From Prochlorococcus marinus XMU1402 (lineage in GTDB: Bacteria; Cyanobacteriota; Cyanobacteriia; PCC-6307; Cyanobiaceae): 64,000 nucleotides of DNA. The notes beneath the pieces were generated by a model. It was not told the origin of the DNA. It saw nothing but the letters and a program-made list of their open reading frames with translations, and ran no database searches. The stretch covers positions 124,001-188,000 of the forward strand of contig NZ_JAAORD010000002.1 of the NCBI RefSeq assembly GCF_017696205.1. Reading direction: 5' to 3'. Shown here in pieces: positions 24,318-33,152 of the stretch. Positions within the stretch are counted from its first letter, which is position 1. Each line of letters starts with the position of its first letter. The translations under genes and the position numbers were made by a program.

Positions 24318-25280
24318 TTATTGTTTTTTTCTTGCTTGTATAAATGCACCAGATGTTTTTCTATCTAACTCTGAAATTGAATTAAAAGTTTTAGATAACT
24401 TGCTTTTATGAAAAGTTGGCTTTAAAAGATGCCTTTCAACTTTTAAATTTAATAATCCGTTATCTTTAATAAATTTAATATGAGTCCCACAAGGGTATCT
24501 ATTGATGAACCATTTTCTATTACCTCTAATTAATTTCCAAAATATAGATGAATATTTCCAATGTCCGTCCCAACTTTTTGAGGTATTATGACTTTTAAAA
24601 TCTATTTGATGAGACATAAAACCAGAAGAAGATAAAGCCTTACTCATGAATTCATATGTTTTGCTCAAATTATCAACATGCTCAAGGGTCGCTTGTGAAA
24701 AAATCATATCAAATTTAAAATCATCAATATTTCTCTCAAAATATGAGTTGGTTACATATTGAATAGAAGATGATTTAGATTTAGTATTCATTATGGAATA
24801 TTTAATTTCCTTGATCCTTTCATGCGATAAATAACTCTTTAGAGTTTTATCAGAGAAAAGATATTTTGGGAATTTATAATCCTTAAGTTTTGGTTTGATC
24901 TTAGGGAATTCATCATGATTAGGGATATCAGATTTATTAGAAAACAAGACAATTAGCTCTTCGAGTATTTTTAAATTTTCTTCAATTTCTACATTAGGCT
25001 GAGCATCAAATGCTACATATTTTTTCGCGCCAGATAAAATTGCTGCTATTCCTGTACCTAGTGTATCTCCTGGACCTAGTTCTATAATTGAATCGGGAAT
25101 AGCTTCAATAAATTTATTTTCGTAAGCTTTCACAATATGTCTAAGCCATACTGAATAACAGTATCTAGCACTATTTTTAATTTCGCCTGATTGCCTATAT
25201 TTCGAGTATGTTTTTCTATTATTTCTAAATAGTCTATAAAAACTTTTTAATAATAATCTTAGAGAAAAAAACATGCTCAA
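24318..25280 (-). CDS. Class I SAM-dependent methyltransferase
   Basis: 320 residues. Motif I is IIELGPGDTLGTGI (about 66-79), then YVAFDA as the acidic loop. The post-core motif FDMIFSQATLEHVDNL is near 192-207. A long insertion rich in charged residues separates them. The N-terminal 60 residues are basic and could contact membrane or acceptor. It sits at the left edge of the second accessory block, divergent from another methyltransferase. Acceptor, probably a glycan sugar, is unknown. Confidence 0.8.
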   Translation of the reverse strand: MSMFFSLRLLLKSFYRLFRNNRKTYSKYRQSGEIKNSARYCYSVWLRHIVKAYENKFIEAIPDSIIELGPGDTLGTGIAAILSGAKKYVAFDAQPNVEIEENLKILEELIVLFSNKSDIPNHDEFPKIKPKLKDYKFPKYLFSDKTLKSYLSHERIKEIKYSIMNTKSKSSSIQYVTNSYFERNIDDFKFDMIFSQATLEHVDNLSKTYEFMSKALSSSGFMSHQIDFKSHNTSKSWDGHWKYSSIFWKLIRGNRKWFINRYPCGTHIKFIKDNGLLNLKVERHLLKPTFHKSKLSKTFNSISELDRKTSGAFIQARKKQ

Positions 25281-25500
25281 AAAGTATAATGATTTTTCAT
25301 TATATGCTGTATTAATTTTTAAAATCTTTAATTTGATATTTTAACTTGCATAATGAAATTTAAATCTTTGAAAGTTTTAAAAAATAATATTATTGTCTTA
25401 AAACCAATTTATACCTAAATAAGATAAATTTATTAGATGAATTTATAGCACTTTTTAAAATATTTGATTAAAGTAAAAAATTATAAATTTAAAAAAAGTA

Positions 25501-26334
25501 ATGGGAGTAGGAAATTTTGGATGGCATATTCTAAAGAAGCTTTCAGAAAGAAGAGGTAAATTAGGAAGTACTTTAATGATAGGCAATCAGACCGATTACA
25601 GAATATTTAAAAGTAATATAAATTATGGCAAGCCAATTAAAAATATAATGATTGAAGAAAACTTATCTACAGAGGTAGATGTTGCAGATATTTCTAGCTA
25701 CGAAAAAGCTAATATAGTTTTAGATTTATCCATGCCACACAAAATAGAACAAAAATTTAATACTCTTATTGATTACGGTACTATTGAACATGTATTTGAT
25801 TCAAAACAATGCATTTATAACTATTTCTCTCTAATAGAAGTTGGAGGAAATTTAGTTTTAGCCACACCATGTAATAATTATGCTGGACATGGTTTCTTCC
25901 AATTCTCTCCAGAGTTTTTTTATAATTCCTTATCTTATAAAGGCTTATTTAAAAATATAGAATGTTATCTAGTTGAGTCTCCGATCTCATTAACTTACAG
26001 CAAACCAAAAGCTTGGAAAGTTAAATCACCACAGGATGTCAAAAGTAGAATTAATATTAGAACAAATTTCCCAATTAATATTTTGGTAACAGCTGAGAGA
26101 ACTGATATTAAATTACCAAAATATTATGATTTTAATCCCATTCAATCTGACTATATAAAAAATTTAAAAAATAATAAATCATCACATAAAAAAGATAATA
26201 AGGAAACAAATAAATTGAGGAAATTTATAAAAAATTTTTTACCTAAGTTTTTAATCAAGCAATATTTAAATATAAATGCTAATCGAAAAGCTTCACTAAA
26301 TTATAAACCACATTTCACAAAATATAATTATTAA
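25501..26334 (+). CDS. Methyltransferase-like protein with non-canonical SAM motif
   Basis: 277 residues. The core carries VLDLSMP, IDYGTIEHVFD (about 90-100) and VGGNLVLATPCNNYAGHGFF, an arrangement seen in a methyltransferase group of polysaccharide clusters. The position of motif I reads LMIGNQTDY instead of the usual GxGxG. The C-terminal 60 residues are lysine/asparagine-rich. The start is ATG; an in-frame stop lies at 25474, so little extension is possible. It stands alone between a divergent methyltransferase and a convergent oxygenase gene. Activity uncertain. Confidence 0.6.
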   Translation: MGVGNFGWHILKKLSERRGKLGSTLMIGNQTDYRIFKSNINYGKPIKNIMIEENLSTEVDVADISSYEKANIVLDLSMPHKIEQKFNTLIDYGTIEHVFDSKQCIYNYFSLIEVGGNLVLATPCNNYAGHGFFQFSPEFFYNSLSYKGLFKNIECYLVESPISLTYSKPKAWKVKSPQDVKSRINIRTNFPINILVTAERTDIKLPKYYDFNPIQSDYIKNLKNNKSSHKKDNKETNKLRKFIKNFLPKFLIKQYLNINANRKASLNYKPHFTKYNY

Positions 26335-26387
26335 ATAAATTAAATTTGTACAAATAAAAATATTAATATAAAATTTTAAAAAGTTTT

Positions 26388-27275
26388 TTATTTTAATAAA
26401 GATTCTTTAATTAAATCTATATAGTTAAATTCATTTGTCCAATCAAGAAAAACTGCTGTTCTTTCACCAGGGCTTGAATATTTTCCACGTCTGTGAAAAA
26501 TCATATTGAAAGAAGTAATAAGTGTATTAGGTGGCACATAGGATTGATATATTTTATTTTTACTTAGCTGCGAGGGTAGTTTCTCATGAAATGTTTTTAT
26601 TTCTCGCTTACTAACTTTTTGAAAATATTCATAGGGTGATATTTCAACAATTTCATATGGGAGCCAATCACAACCATATGGGAAATAAATTGCCTTTATG
26701 AATGGGATGTATCTATCAGCATGCCAATCAACAACATGCGGATCTGTATCTTGGGGCTTTAGATTACCTGAAAGGGATCTTTCATAATGATACAATCCTC
26801 TAGCTTGAACTGATTTATTAAAGAAAAAATTAGTTAATTCATTTAACTTAACTTGTATAAGTTGTTCTATTTTCTCATCTGCTCTTGCCCATTCAGATAA
26901 ATGATCTTTATCACTTCTTGAAATTTTATTTGTGATTGATTTTCTTACTATTTCTTGTTCTGTTTCGGTTAAATAATTATCTATTCTGCCATAACCTCTA
27001 GATAGCATTTCAACAGCAATTTGAGGAGCATTTACTGGAAGATTTGTTGAATAACATAGAGACAAGCTTTTTGTTCTTTTGGCTATATTTGTCCAAAATA
27101 AAGCTTTAAAATCATCTATTTTATTAAACTCTGGAGTCTTTCTTCCTTTTTTGATAACTGATTTTGAAGTTAATTTTGGAAATTGATCAGGAATGATTTT
27201 TTCAAAGATTTTTTTATATAACTTTCTTGCTAATGCTACATATTTTATCAAAAAAGATAATTTCATGACTATCAT
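26388..27275 (-). CDS. Putative Fe(II)/2-oxoglutarate-dependent oxygenase
   Basis: 295 residues. An HxD iron-ligand motif is in VVDWHADRYIPF (about 183-194), and the distal His and Arg are in IFHRRGKYSSPGERTAVFL (about 257-275). This fits PhyH-like double-stranded beta-helix oxygenases. The N-terminus is basic with a weak hydrophobic patch; a second ATG lies three codons in. It converges with the methyltransferase-like gene and diverges from the ABC exporter. It is clearly different in sequence from the oxygenase at 11182. Substrate unknown. Confidence 0.65.
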   Translation of the reverse strand: MIVMKLSFLIKYVALARKLYKKIFEKIIPDQFPKLTSKSVIKKGRKTPEFNKIDDFKALFWTNIAKRTKSLSLCYSTNLPVNAPQIAVEMLSRGYGRIDNYLTETEQEIVRKSITNKISRSDKDHLSEWARADEKIEQLIQVKLNELTNFFFNKSVQARGLYHYERSLSGNLKPQDTDPHVVDWHADRYIPFIKAIYFPYGCDWLPYEIVEISPYEYFQKVSKREIKTFHEKLPSQLSKNKIYQSYVPPNTLITSFNMIFHRRGKYSSPGERTAVFLDWTNEFNYIDLIKESLLK

Positions 27276-27482
27276 GGATTTACTTAAAAATAATATAAAT
27301 ATATTTAATAGAAAAAGTTCTAAATAAATTTCTTAACAAAATAATCAATCTTAATAACCCCTCTTTATAAAACGAAAAATAATATGATTTATAAAATATA
27401 AAAAAAGAATAAAGATTAAAAATAATATTTATAATTTTTTTAGTTTTATTTTCTATAAAATCATAATGTAAAATATATCAAG

Positions 27483-27511
27483 TGGTTTGTGATACTAAGC
27501 TAGTGTATAGT
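27483..27511 (+). promoter_or_regulatory. Candidate promoter for the ABC exporter gene
   Basis: TATAGT (27506-27511) with a weak -35-like TGGTTT (27483-27488) at a 17-base spacing, 29 bases before the GTG. Only the -10 is persuasive. Confidence 0.3.
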
Positions 27512-27540
27512 GAAAAAATGGTGGTTTAAAGAGATTAAAA

Positions 27541-29358
27541 GTGCCAATTTATTTTTCAGAAAAAAATAACATTAATAAAAAAGTTTCTATTATTAATATA
27601 ATTAAATCAATATACTCATTTCTTTCTGCAAAAAGAAGATTTCAATTAATTGGGCTTTATTTGCTGATGCTTTTAAGTAGCATATGTGAAATATTTTCAA
27701 TAATATTAATTTTTCCTTTAATCCAATCTTTAGCTAATCCTAAATCAATTTTTAACAATATAAAACTAAACTTCTTACTAGATTTTTTTAATATTGAAGA
27801 TCAAAGATCTCTAATTACATTTATTACTCTAAGCTTTTGCATAGTAGTTACATTTTCCGGAATTGTAAGGCTCTTTACACTATGGTCTAATACAAATTTC
27901 GCGGCAAGGATAGGAAATGATATAGGAATTCTCGCTTTTAAAAAAGTACTTTATCAAGATTATAAGACTCATATTCAGCAATCTAGTAATAGAGTAATTA
28001 CTAATTTAACGACAGAGATACAAAGATGCGTACAAGTAATAACTTATCTTTTGCAGTTATGGACATCAATTCTAATTGCATTAGGGGTTGTAATAGGACT
28101 ACTTATAATTAATTGGAGGATATCAACTTTTGTTGTTTTATTATTCTTGTCAATTTACTTGGTAGTAGCAAAAAGTCAGAAGGGTCAATTATTAAAACTA
28201 AGCCGAATTATTAGTGAATCGAGTGGCCTTTTATTAAAGTCTGTTCAAACAGGAATTGGAGCTTTTAGAGATATCACTTTCGATAATAGTCAGAATTATT
28301 TTATTGAAGACTATAGAAAGTTTGGATTTGAATTTAGAAAAACTCTAGCAAAATCACAATTTTTACAGGTATTCCCAAAATATTTAATTGATTCTTTAAG
28401 TTTAAACTTTATAGCAATAATTTCATTTTTTTTAGCCATTTCGAATGATGGAACTTACGTCATAACAATTATAGGTTCAGCTGCTTTAGGGTTTCAGAAA
28501 CTAATTCCAGCACTTCAGCAGGTGTATAGTGCTTATGCAGGTATAATGTCTAATTCTTCAGCTATAAAAATTATTTATCTACTCCTTAACGAAAATCAAT
28601 CGAAACCATATAAAATATCTGATAAAAATCCTGAAAAGGCTTTAGCTCTTTTTGATGAAGTTAAATTGTGTAATATTTATTTTAAATATCCAAATAATAA
28701 AATGTATATTTTAGAAAATATCAATATGAATATTAAAGCAGGAAATATGGTTGGAATACTTGGGGCTTCTGGTTCTGGCAAGAGTACATTAGTTGATATA
28801 TTATCTGGCTTGGTTCAGCCTTGCTTAGGCGAATTAATCATTGATGGTAATAAAGCAGATATTGAGAATAAAGATATTTTCAAGCAATGGAGAAAAAATA
28901 TAGCTTATGTTCCACAATCAATATTTATAGCTGACGTAAGTTTGGCTGAAAATATAGCTTTTGGAATACCTAAAAAAAATATTGATTCAACCAAGTTACT
29001 CTATGCGATTAGAAAATCAAAATTAGAAAATCTATCATTAAAAGATTCTGAAATATATACAAAAAAATTAGGAGAGGGTGGAATTAATTTGAGTGGTGGA
29101 CAAAGACAGCGCATTGGGATAGCAAGAGCTATTTATAAAGAATGTCCAATTATGATATTTGATGAGGCTACAAATGCTTTGGATAATAAGACTGAAAATT
29201 ATCTCCTTGAAAAAATTTCTTCCTTCAAAAATAAAAAAACCATAATAATAATTTCCCACAGTTTATCAACAATGAAATTTTGCGATAAAATTTTCAAATT
29301 AGAAAATAAAAAAGTTAATGATGTAAGCGATAGATTTAAAAAATTTTTTAATGACTAA
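27541..29358 (+). CDS. ABC exporter, fused permease-ATPase (MsbA/PglK-like lipid-linked oligosaccharide flippase)
   Basis: 605-residue half transporter. Transmembrane segments span about 25-330, then an ATPase domain follows. Walker A GASGSGKST is near 410-418, signature LSGGQ near 515, Walker B IMIFDEATNALD near 535-546, and the switch His is in ISHSLSTM. GTG start; no earlier ATG. With a PglF/PglD/PglC-type set in the same island and no Wzx in this window, it may flip the undecaprenyl-linked glycan across the inner membrane, as PglK does. A lipid or toxin exporter role cannot be excluded. Confidence 0.85.
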   Translation: MPIYFSEKNNINKKVSIINIIKSIYSFLSAKRRFQLIGLYLLMLLSSICEIFSIILIFPLIQSLANPKSIFNNIKLNFLLDFFNIEDQRSLITFITLSFCIVVTFSGIVRLFTLWSNTNFAARIGNDIGILAFKKVLYQDYKTHIQQSSNRVITNLTTEIQRCVQVITYLLQLWTSILIALGVVIGLLIINWRISTFVVLLFLSIYLVVAKSQKGQLLKLSRIISESSGLLLKSVQTGIGAFRDITFDNSQNYFIEDYRKFGFEFRKTLAKSQFLQVFPKYLIDSLSLNFIAIISFFLAISNDGTYVITIIGSAALGFQKLIPALQQVYSAYAGIMSNSSAIKIIYLLLNENQSKPYKISDKNPEKALALFDEVKLCNIYFKYPNNKMYILENINMNIKAGNMVGILGASGSGKSTLVDILSGLVQPCLGELIIDGNKADIENKDIFKQWRKNIAYVPQSIFIADVSLAENIAFGIPKKNIDSTKLLYAIRKSKLENLSLKDSEIYTKKLGEGGINLSGGQRQRIGIARAIYKECPIMIFDEATNALDNKTENYLLEKISSFKNKKTIIIISHSLSTMKFCDKIFKLENKKVNDVSDRFKKFFND

Positions 29359-29420
29359 ATTTATTTTTTTATAAGTTCTATATTTACCCTTTATAATTAA
29401 ATGACTAAAAATATCTAGCC

Positions 29421-30110
29421 TTGAAATTAACAAAAAAAGATTTAAATAATGTTATCGATAGATATACAAAAAGGTTTTTAGAGTTTGGACATGACCCTAA
29501 ATCATTGGGTTGGGATAAAGGTAAACAGTTCTTAAGATACCATATATTAATAGAAAATTTAAACTTGGAAAATTCAACCATCCTTGATTTAGGTTGTGGT
29601 TTTGGGGACGCAAACTATTTATTAAAACAAATTGTTTCGGACTATATTTATTTAGGAATAGATATAGTTCCTGTTCTTATTAATGAAGCTAATAAGGTAT
29701 GGGAGGAAGACTTAAAAATTAATTTTATAAATGACGATTTTCTTTCTTTTGATTTTAGTGATAATTTTGATTATGTAATTTCCTCTGGGATGTTTAATTT
29801 TAAATTAAATGATATTGATAACTATATTTTCATTGAGAATACCCTTAAAAAAGCTTTTAAAATTGCAAAAAAAGCAGTCTCTTTTGATTTCCTCTCTAAT
29901 AATGTTGATTATGAATATAAGCATACTTTTCATTCTAATCCTTCCAAAATACTTGAAATTGCTTACTCATTAACTAAAAGAGTTAGGCTAAGAAATGATT
30001 ATATGCCATTTGAATTCTCAATAACTCTTTTTAAAGATGATACTTTTGATTCTTCAGATACTATTTTTAAAAATTATAAAATTGAGAATCCATTTGTTAA
30101 GATTTCTTAA
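29421..30110 (+). CDS. Class I SAM-dependent methyltransferase
   Basis: 229 residues. Motif I is ILDLGCGFGDANYLL (about 54-68), the acidic loop is LGIDIVP, and motif IV is FDYVISSGMFNF. The start is TTG at 29421, since the in-frame ATG upstream is followed by a stop. It sits 62 bases after the ABC exporter and 62 before the sugar-phosphate cyclase gene, in the same direction. It may be the methyltransferase of the cyclase pathway. Acceptor atom and substrate are not predictable. Confidence 0.8.
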   Translation: MKLTKKDLNNVIDRYTKRFLEFGHDPKSLGWDKGKQFLRYHILIENLNLENSTILDLGCGFGDANYLLKQIVSDYIYLGIDIVPVLINEANKVWEEDLKINFINDDFLSFDFSDNFDYVISSGMFNFKLNDIDNYIFIENTLKKAFKIAKKAVSFDFLSNNVDYEYKHTFHSNPSKILEIAYSLTKRVRLRNDYMPFEFSITLFKDDTFDSSDTIFKNYKIENPFVKIS

Positions 30111-30172
30111 ATTAACATGTTCATAAACTTACTATTTAATGTTAATGTTATATATCGCGGAAATTTAAATAG

Positions 30173-31324
30173 ATGAGAGATATAGAAGCTTATTCTGACA
30201 CTAGTTATAGTTATAAAATAATTTTAACAAGTGAATTAGAAGACATAGAGCAAATTATTTTTGATAAATTAAAAAAATATCCTTTATTAGTAGTATTTAT
30301 AGATAATGGAATTACAAGAATTGATCCTGCAAATAATTTTTTAGAGATGCTTCAAAGGTGTGCTAATAATGCTGGATCAAAATTAATAAAAAAAAAATTG
30401 GAGTCTGGAAAGCATCGTAAAACTTTATCTATCATAAATGATTTAACAGACTGGCTAGTAGATAGATGTGTCCAAAGAGATAGCTTATTTATTGCTATGG
30501 GAGGTGGAGTTGTAGGTGATGTTGTAGGTTTATTATCATCTTTATATTTCAGAGGTATTTCTCTTTGGCATGTTCCAACAAACATGCTGTCAATGTCAGA
30601 TTCATCTATCGGCGGAAAAACCGGTGTTAATACTACAAGACATGTAAATACTTTAGGCACATATAAGCATCCAGAGTTAAATATAATGTATACGAAATTT
30701 ATTGATACTATTCCTGATAGAGAATTTTATGCTGGATTGGCTGAAATCATAAAAATATCCTTATTAAAAAAAGGACCTCTATTTAATTTATTGAATAGTG
30801 TTGATTCTAAAGATAATAAGATTCGATCTAATCCTAAGTTGCTTGAAGAAATATTATTTCACTCTATCAGATATAAGTTGTTCTTTACTAAAGATGATAT
30901 AGAAGAAAATTCAAAACGACTTTTTTTAAATGTAGGTCATACTTTTGGTCATTCAATTGAAAGTATACAAAGTTTTAATTCAGAAGAATATTATAGACAT
31001 GGAGAAGCCGTTGCTTTGGGACTAGTTGTATGTGCAAGATTAAGTAAAATAATTCTAAATTCTCATATAGAAGAAGTTATACTTTCAATTTTGCCTAAGT
31101 TTAATCTTCCAATTAAACTTACTTCTGAATTTATTAAATTGGTCTCCGAGAAAGATGATTTTAATATTCTAGAGAATCTAACTGAAACAACATTGATGGA
31201 TAAAAAAGGTTTAAACGGTGAATTAAGACTTATTCTTTTTGATAATTATTCTCAACCTGTTATTTACAAGACTAACAATATGGAATTAATCTCTAAGGCT
31301 TATAGATTTATCGTGCCATTTTAG
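30173..31324 (+). CDS. Sugar-phosphate cyclase (dehydroquinate-synthase superfamily), non-housekeeping
   Basis: 383 residues of the AroB/EEVS/DOIS superfamily, which cyclise heptulosonate or hexose phosphates with transient NAD oxidation. Seen are MGGGVVGDVVG (about 107-117, NAD loop), SSIGGKTGVN (about 143-152), GLAEIIK (about 185-191), and the zinc-ligand segment NVGHTFGHSIE with HGEAVALG. The usual Lys-Asn pair that follows GVN (KN in KNMIG) is Val-Asn here (HVNTLGTY), a change in the active site. With a NeuA-like transferase, sulfotransferase and ATP-grasp ligase downstream, it probably makes a cyclitol rather than dehydroquinate. Confidence 0.85.
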   Translation: MRDIEAYSDTSYSYKIILTSELEDIEQIIFDKLKKYPLLVVFIDNGITRIDPANNFLEMLQRCANNAGSKLIKKKLESGKHRKTLSIINDLTDWLVDRCVQRDSLFIAMGGGVVGDVVGLLSSLYFRGISLWHVPTNMLSMSDSSIGGKTGVNTTRHVNTLGTYKHPELNIMYTKFIDTIPDREFYAGLAEIIKISLLKKGPLFNLLNSVDSKDNKIRSNPKLLEEILFHSIRYKLFFTKDDIEENSKRLFLNVGHTFGHSIESIQSFNSEEYYRHGEAVALGLVVCARLSKIILNSHIEEVILSILPKFNLPIKLTSEFIKLVSEKDDFNILENLTETTLMDKKGLNGELRLILFDNYSQPVIYKTNNMELISKAYRFIVPF

Positions 31325-31346
31325 AATAGTATGAGGGAGCAATTTT

Positions 31347-31364
31347 CATAAGTACTTACTTATG
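31347..31364 (+). terminator. Perfect 7-bp hairpin after the cyclase gene
   Basis: CATAAGT and ACTTATG arms with a 4-base ACTT loop, 23 bases after the cyclase stop. A TAATATTTCTC tract follows. It could be a weak terminator or an operator for the downstream genes. Confidence 0.35.
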
Positions 31365-31430
31365 TAATATTTCTCATATTTACTTTGTTAATGCATATTG
31401 ATTGGTACATTCTATGATTAAATTAATATG

Positions 31431-31436
31431 AAGAGG
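31431..31436 (+). promoter_or_regulatory. Ribosome-binding site deciding a TTG start
   Basis: AAGAGG lies 10 bases before the TTG at 31447. It is one of few SD-like sites in the window and supports TTG initiation of the nucleotidyltransferase gene. Confidence 0.5.
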
Positions 31437-31446
31437 TAATTAAAAA

Positions 31447-32148
31447 TTGGATGATCAGAAAGTTACTGTATTCCTTGGCGCTAGATCAGGTAGCACGAGA
31501 TGTAAAGGTAAAAATTTTCGTCCTTTCACTACAGATGGTAAGTCATTAATTTCACTAAAGATAGAGCAAATAATAAAAATTGATGTTGCCTCAGAAATTA
31601 TTTTTTCATCTAATTGTGAGAATTCTTTGTCTCAAGTTTTGCCTTATTCCAAATTTGATAGAAGAATAAAGATAATTAAAAGAAATCATGATCTCTGTAA
31701 ATCAGATACTCCTGTCGAAGATTTTATAAAACATGTAGGTTCAGTCTCATCTAGTACAAATGTAATGTGGGTTCATGCAACATCACCATTTATAGATGAA
31801 AATATCTATAAAAAGGCATTAAATGAATATTTAAACAATAATAAGTTTGATTCCATGTTTAGCGTTAATAAACTGCAAAATTTTATTTGGGATCAAGACA
31901 AGCTATCCATCATAAATAATGATGGTAAATGGGTAAATACACAAAGTCTAAAGCCTCTTTATGAAATAAATCATGGTTTTTATCTCTTAAAAAAAGATAA
32001 ATTATTAAAAGGTCATCGAATTGGTCAATTACCCTCTTTATTCATTTGTCATGGGAATCAATGCATTGATATTGATACAGAAGATGACTTTCAATACGCT
32101 CAATTTTTACAGAAGTCTATTGAAGCATCACAAAGCAAAAATATTTAA
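31447..32148 (+). CDS. NeuA-like cytidylyltransferase, divergent
   Basis: 233 residues of the acylneuraminate cytidylyltransferase family. The nucleotide loop is FLGARSGSTRCKGKN (9-23) in place of the normal PARGGSKxIPxKN. MWVHATSPFID near 107-117 corresponds to the conserved substrate-adjacent strand, and IDIDTEDDF near the C-terminus is the usual family ending. TTG start supported by an AAGAGG site. It is the third NeuA-type protein in the window, and its context (cyclase, sulfotransferase, ATP-grasp) suggests a different substrate from nonulosonic acids. The sulfotransferase gene follows after nine bases. Confidence 0.75.
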   Translation: MDDQKVTVFLGARSGSTRCKGKNFRPFTTDGKSLISLKIEQIIKIDVASEIIFSSNCENSLSQVLPYSKFDRRIKIIKRNHDLCKSDTPVEDFIKHVGSVSSSTNVMWVHATSPFIDENIYKKALNEYLNNNKFDSMFSVNKLQNFIWDQDKLSIINNDGKWVNTQSLKPLYEINHGFYLLKKDKLLKGHRIGQLPSLFICHGNQCIDIDTEDDFQYAQFLQKSIEASQSKNI

Positions 32149-32157
32149 TAAAACAAA

Positions 32158-33150
32158 ATGTTAATTCAAATTGATGGCTGGTATGCAGGTGGCAAAAGTG
32201 TACTTTGGGCACTTCTAGATTCTCATCCAGATATTTTTGTTAGCCCAATCCATGAATATTCATATGCACCATTTTTAAATATCAATAATAAAGATGAATT
32301 TATTCTCAAAAAACATATTACAAAATTACGTCAAACTTTAGCAAAATCTGAATATTATAAATTAGAAAAAGTTATGAATGAAGGTAAATATCTCATATAT
32401 TTATCTACCAATGAGATTATTGAATTTCCTTATAAAACTGATTTTTATACTATTGATAGAAATTTTTCAAAAGAGTTATTAAATATGAAAGAATGGACTG
32501 TAGAATCAATTTGCTTATCTCTCTATAAAAATATTCATAATGTGCATAGAAATAGTAGTACAAATCCAAAATATTACGCAACAATGAGCCATCCCGAATC
32601 CTATTTGTATTATGAAAAAATACCATCTTTAATACCTTGCATGAAGTCTATTACCGTTAAAAGAGATGTAAAAAATATTGTTGCTTCAAGAACAAATAGG
32701 AAAGAAAGACCTAATGATCTAAATCAAGCGAAAGCATTTCGGGTCCCATTTGAGAAAATTTTAAATACAAATGAAATAGAAAAAATCCTTCATTATTATT
32801 CGACAATTGATAAACTTTCTGAACTTTATCCAGAAAAATTTATGAGCGTTAGTTTAACTGATTTAATAGATGATAGATATATTACTATGAAAAAAGTTGC
32901 ATCTTTTTTAAACATTAAATTTTCAGATTCTTTACTTACTGCGACAAGAGAAGGAATTGAATTGAAAAATGATAAATTGTCTTTTCTTGAAAAAGAAAAT
33001 GATACTTTTATTGATTTATTAACTAGAAATGAAATAAAGACTGTTAATTGGAGATATAATTTTGCAAAATTTCATAAAAAACCATTTTATCCATTTTCAT
33101 TATTAAACATAATTAAATCAATTTATAAATTTTTCCGAAATAAAAAATAA
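32158..33150 (+). CDS. Sulfotransferase-family protein
   Basis: 330 residues. The N-terminal IDGWYAGGKSVLWALLDSHP (4-23) resembles the PAPS 5'-phosphosulfate loop. ITVKRDVKNIVASRTNR near 163-179 resembles the 3'-phosphate-binding RDPRD..SR segment. This would transfer sulfate from PAPS to a hydroxyl or amine. The C-terminal 20 residues are basic/aromatic. It begins nine bases after the NeuA-like gene and ends two bases before the ATP-grasp gene, so the three are one transcription unit. A P-loop kinase is the alternative. Confidence 0.65.
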   Translation: MLIQIDGWYAGGKSVLWALLDSHPDIFVSPIHEYSYAPFLNINNKDEFILKKHITKLRQTLAKSEYYKLEKVMNEGKYLIYLSTNEIIEFPYKTDFYTIDRNFSKELLNMKEWTVESICLSLYKNIHNVHRNSSTNPKYYATMSHPESYLYYEKIPSLIPCMKSITVKRDVKNIVASRTNRKERPNDLNQAKAFRVPFEKILNTNEIEKILHYYSTIDKLSELYPEKFMSVSLTDLIDDRYITMKKVASFLNIKFSDSLLTATREGIELKNDKLSFLEKENDTFIDLLTRNEIKTVNWRYNFAKFHKKPFYPFSLLNIIKSIYKFFRNKK

Positions 33151-33152
33151 TT

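Noticed and set aside
30173-31324. Housekeeping aroB
   Set aside because: The active-site KN pair is altered and the neighbours are surface-sugar and ligase genes; a housekeeping copy is expected elsewhere.
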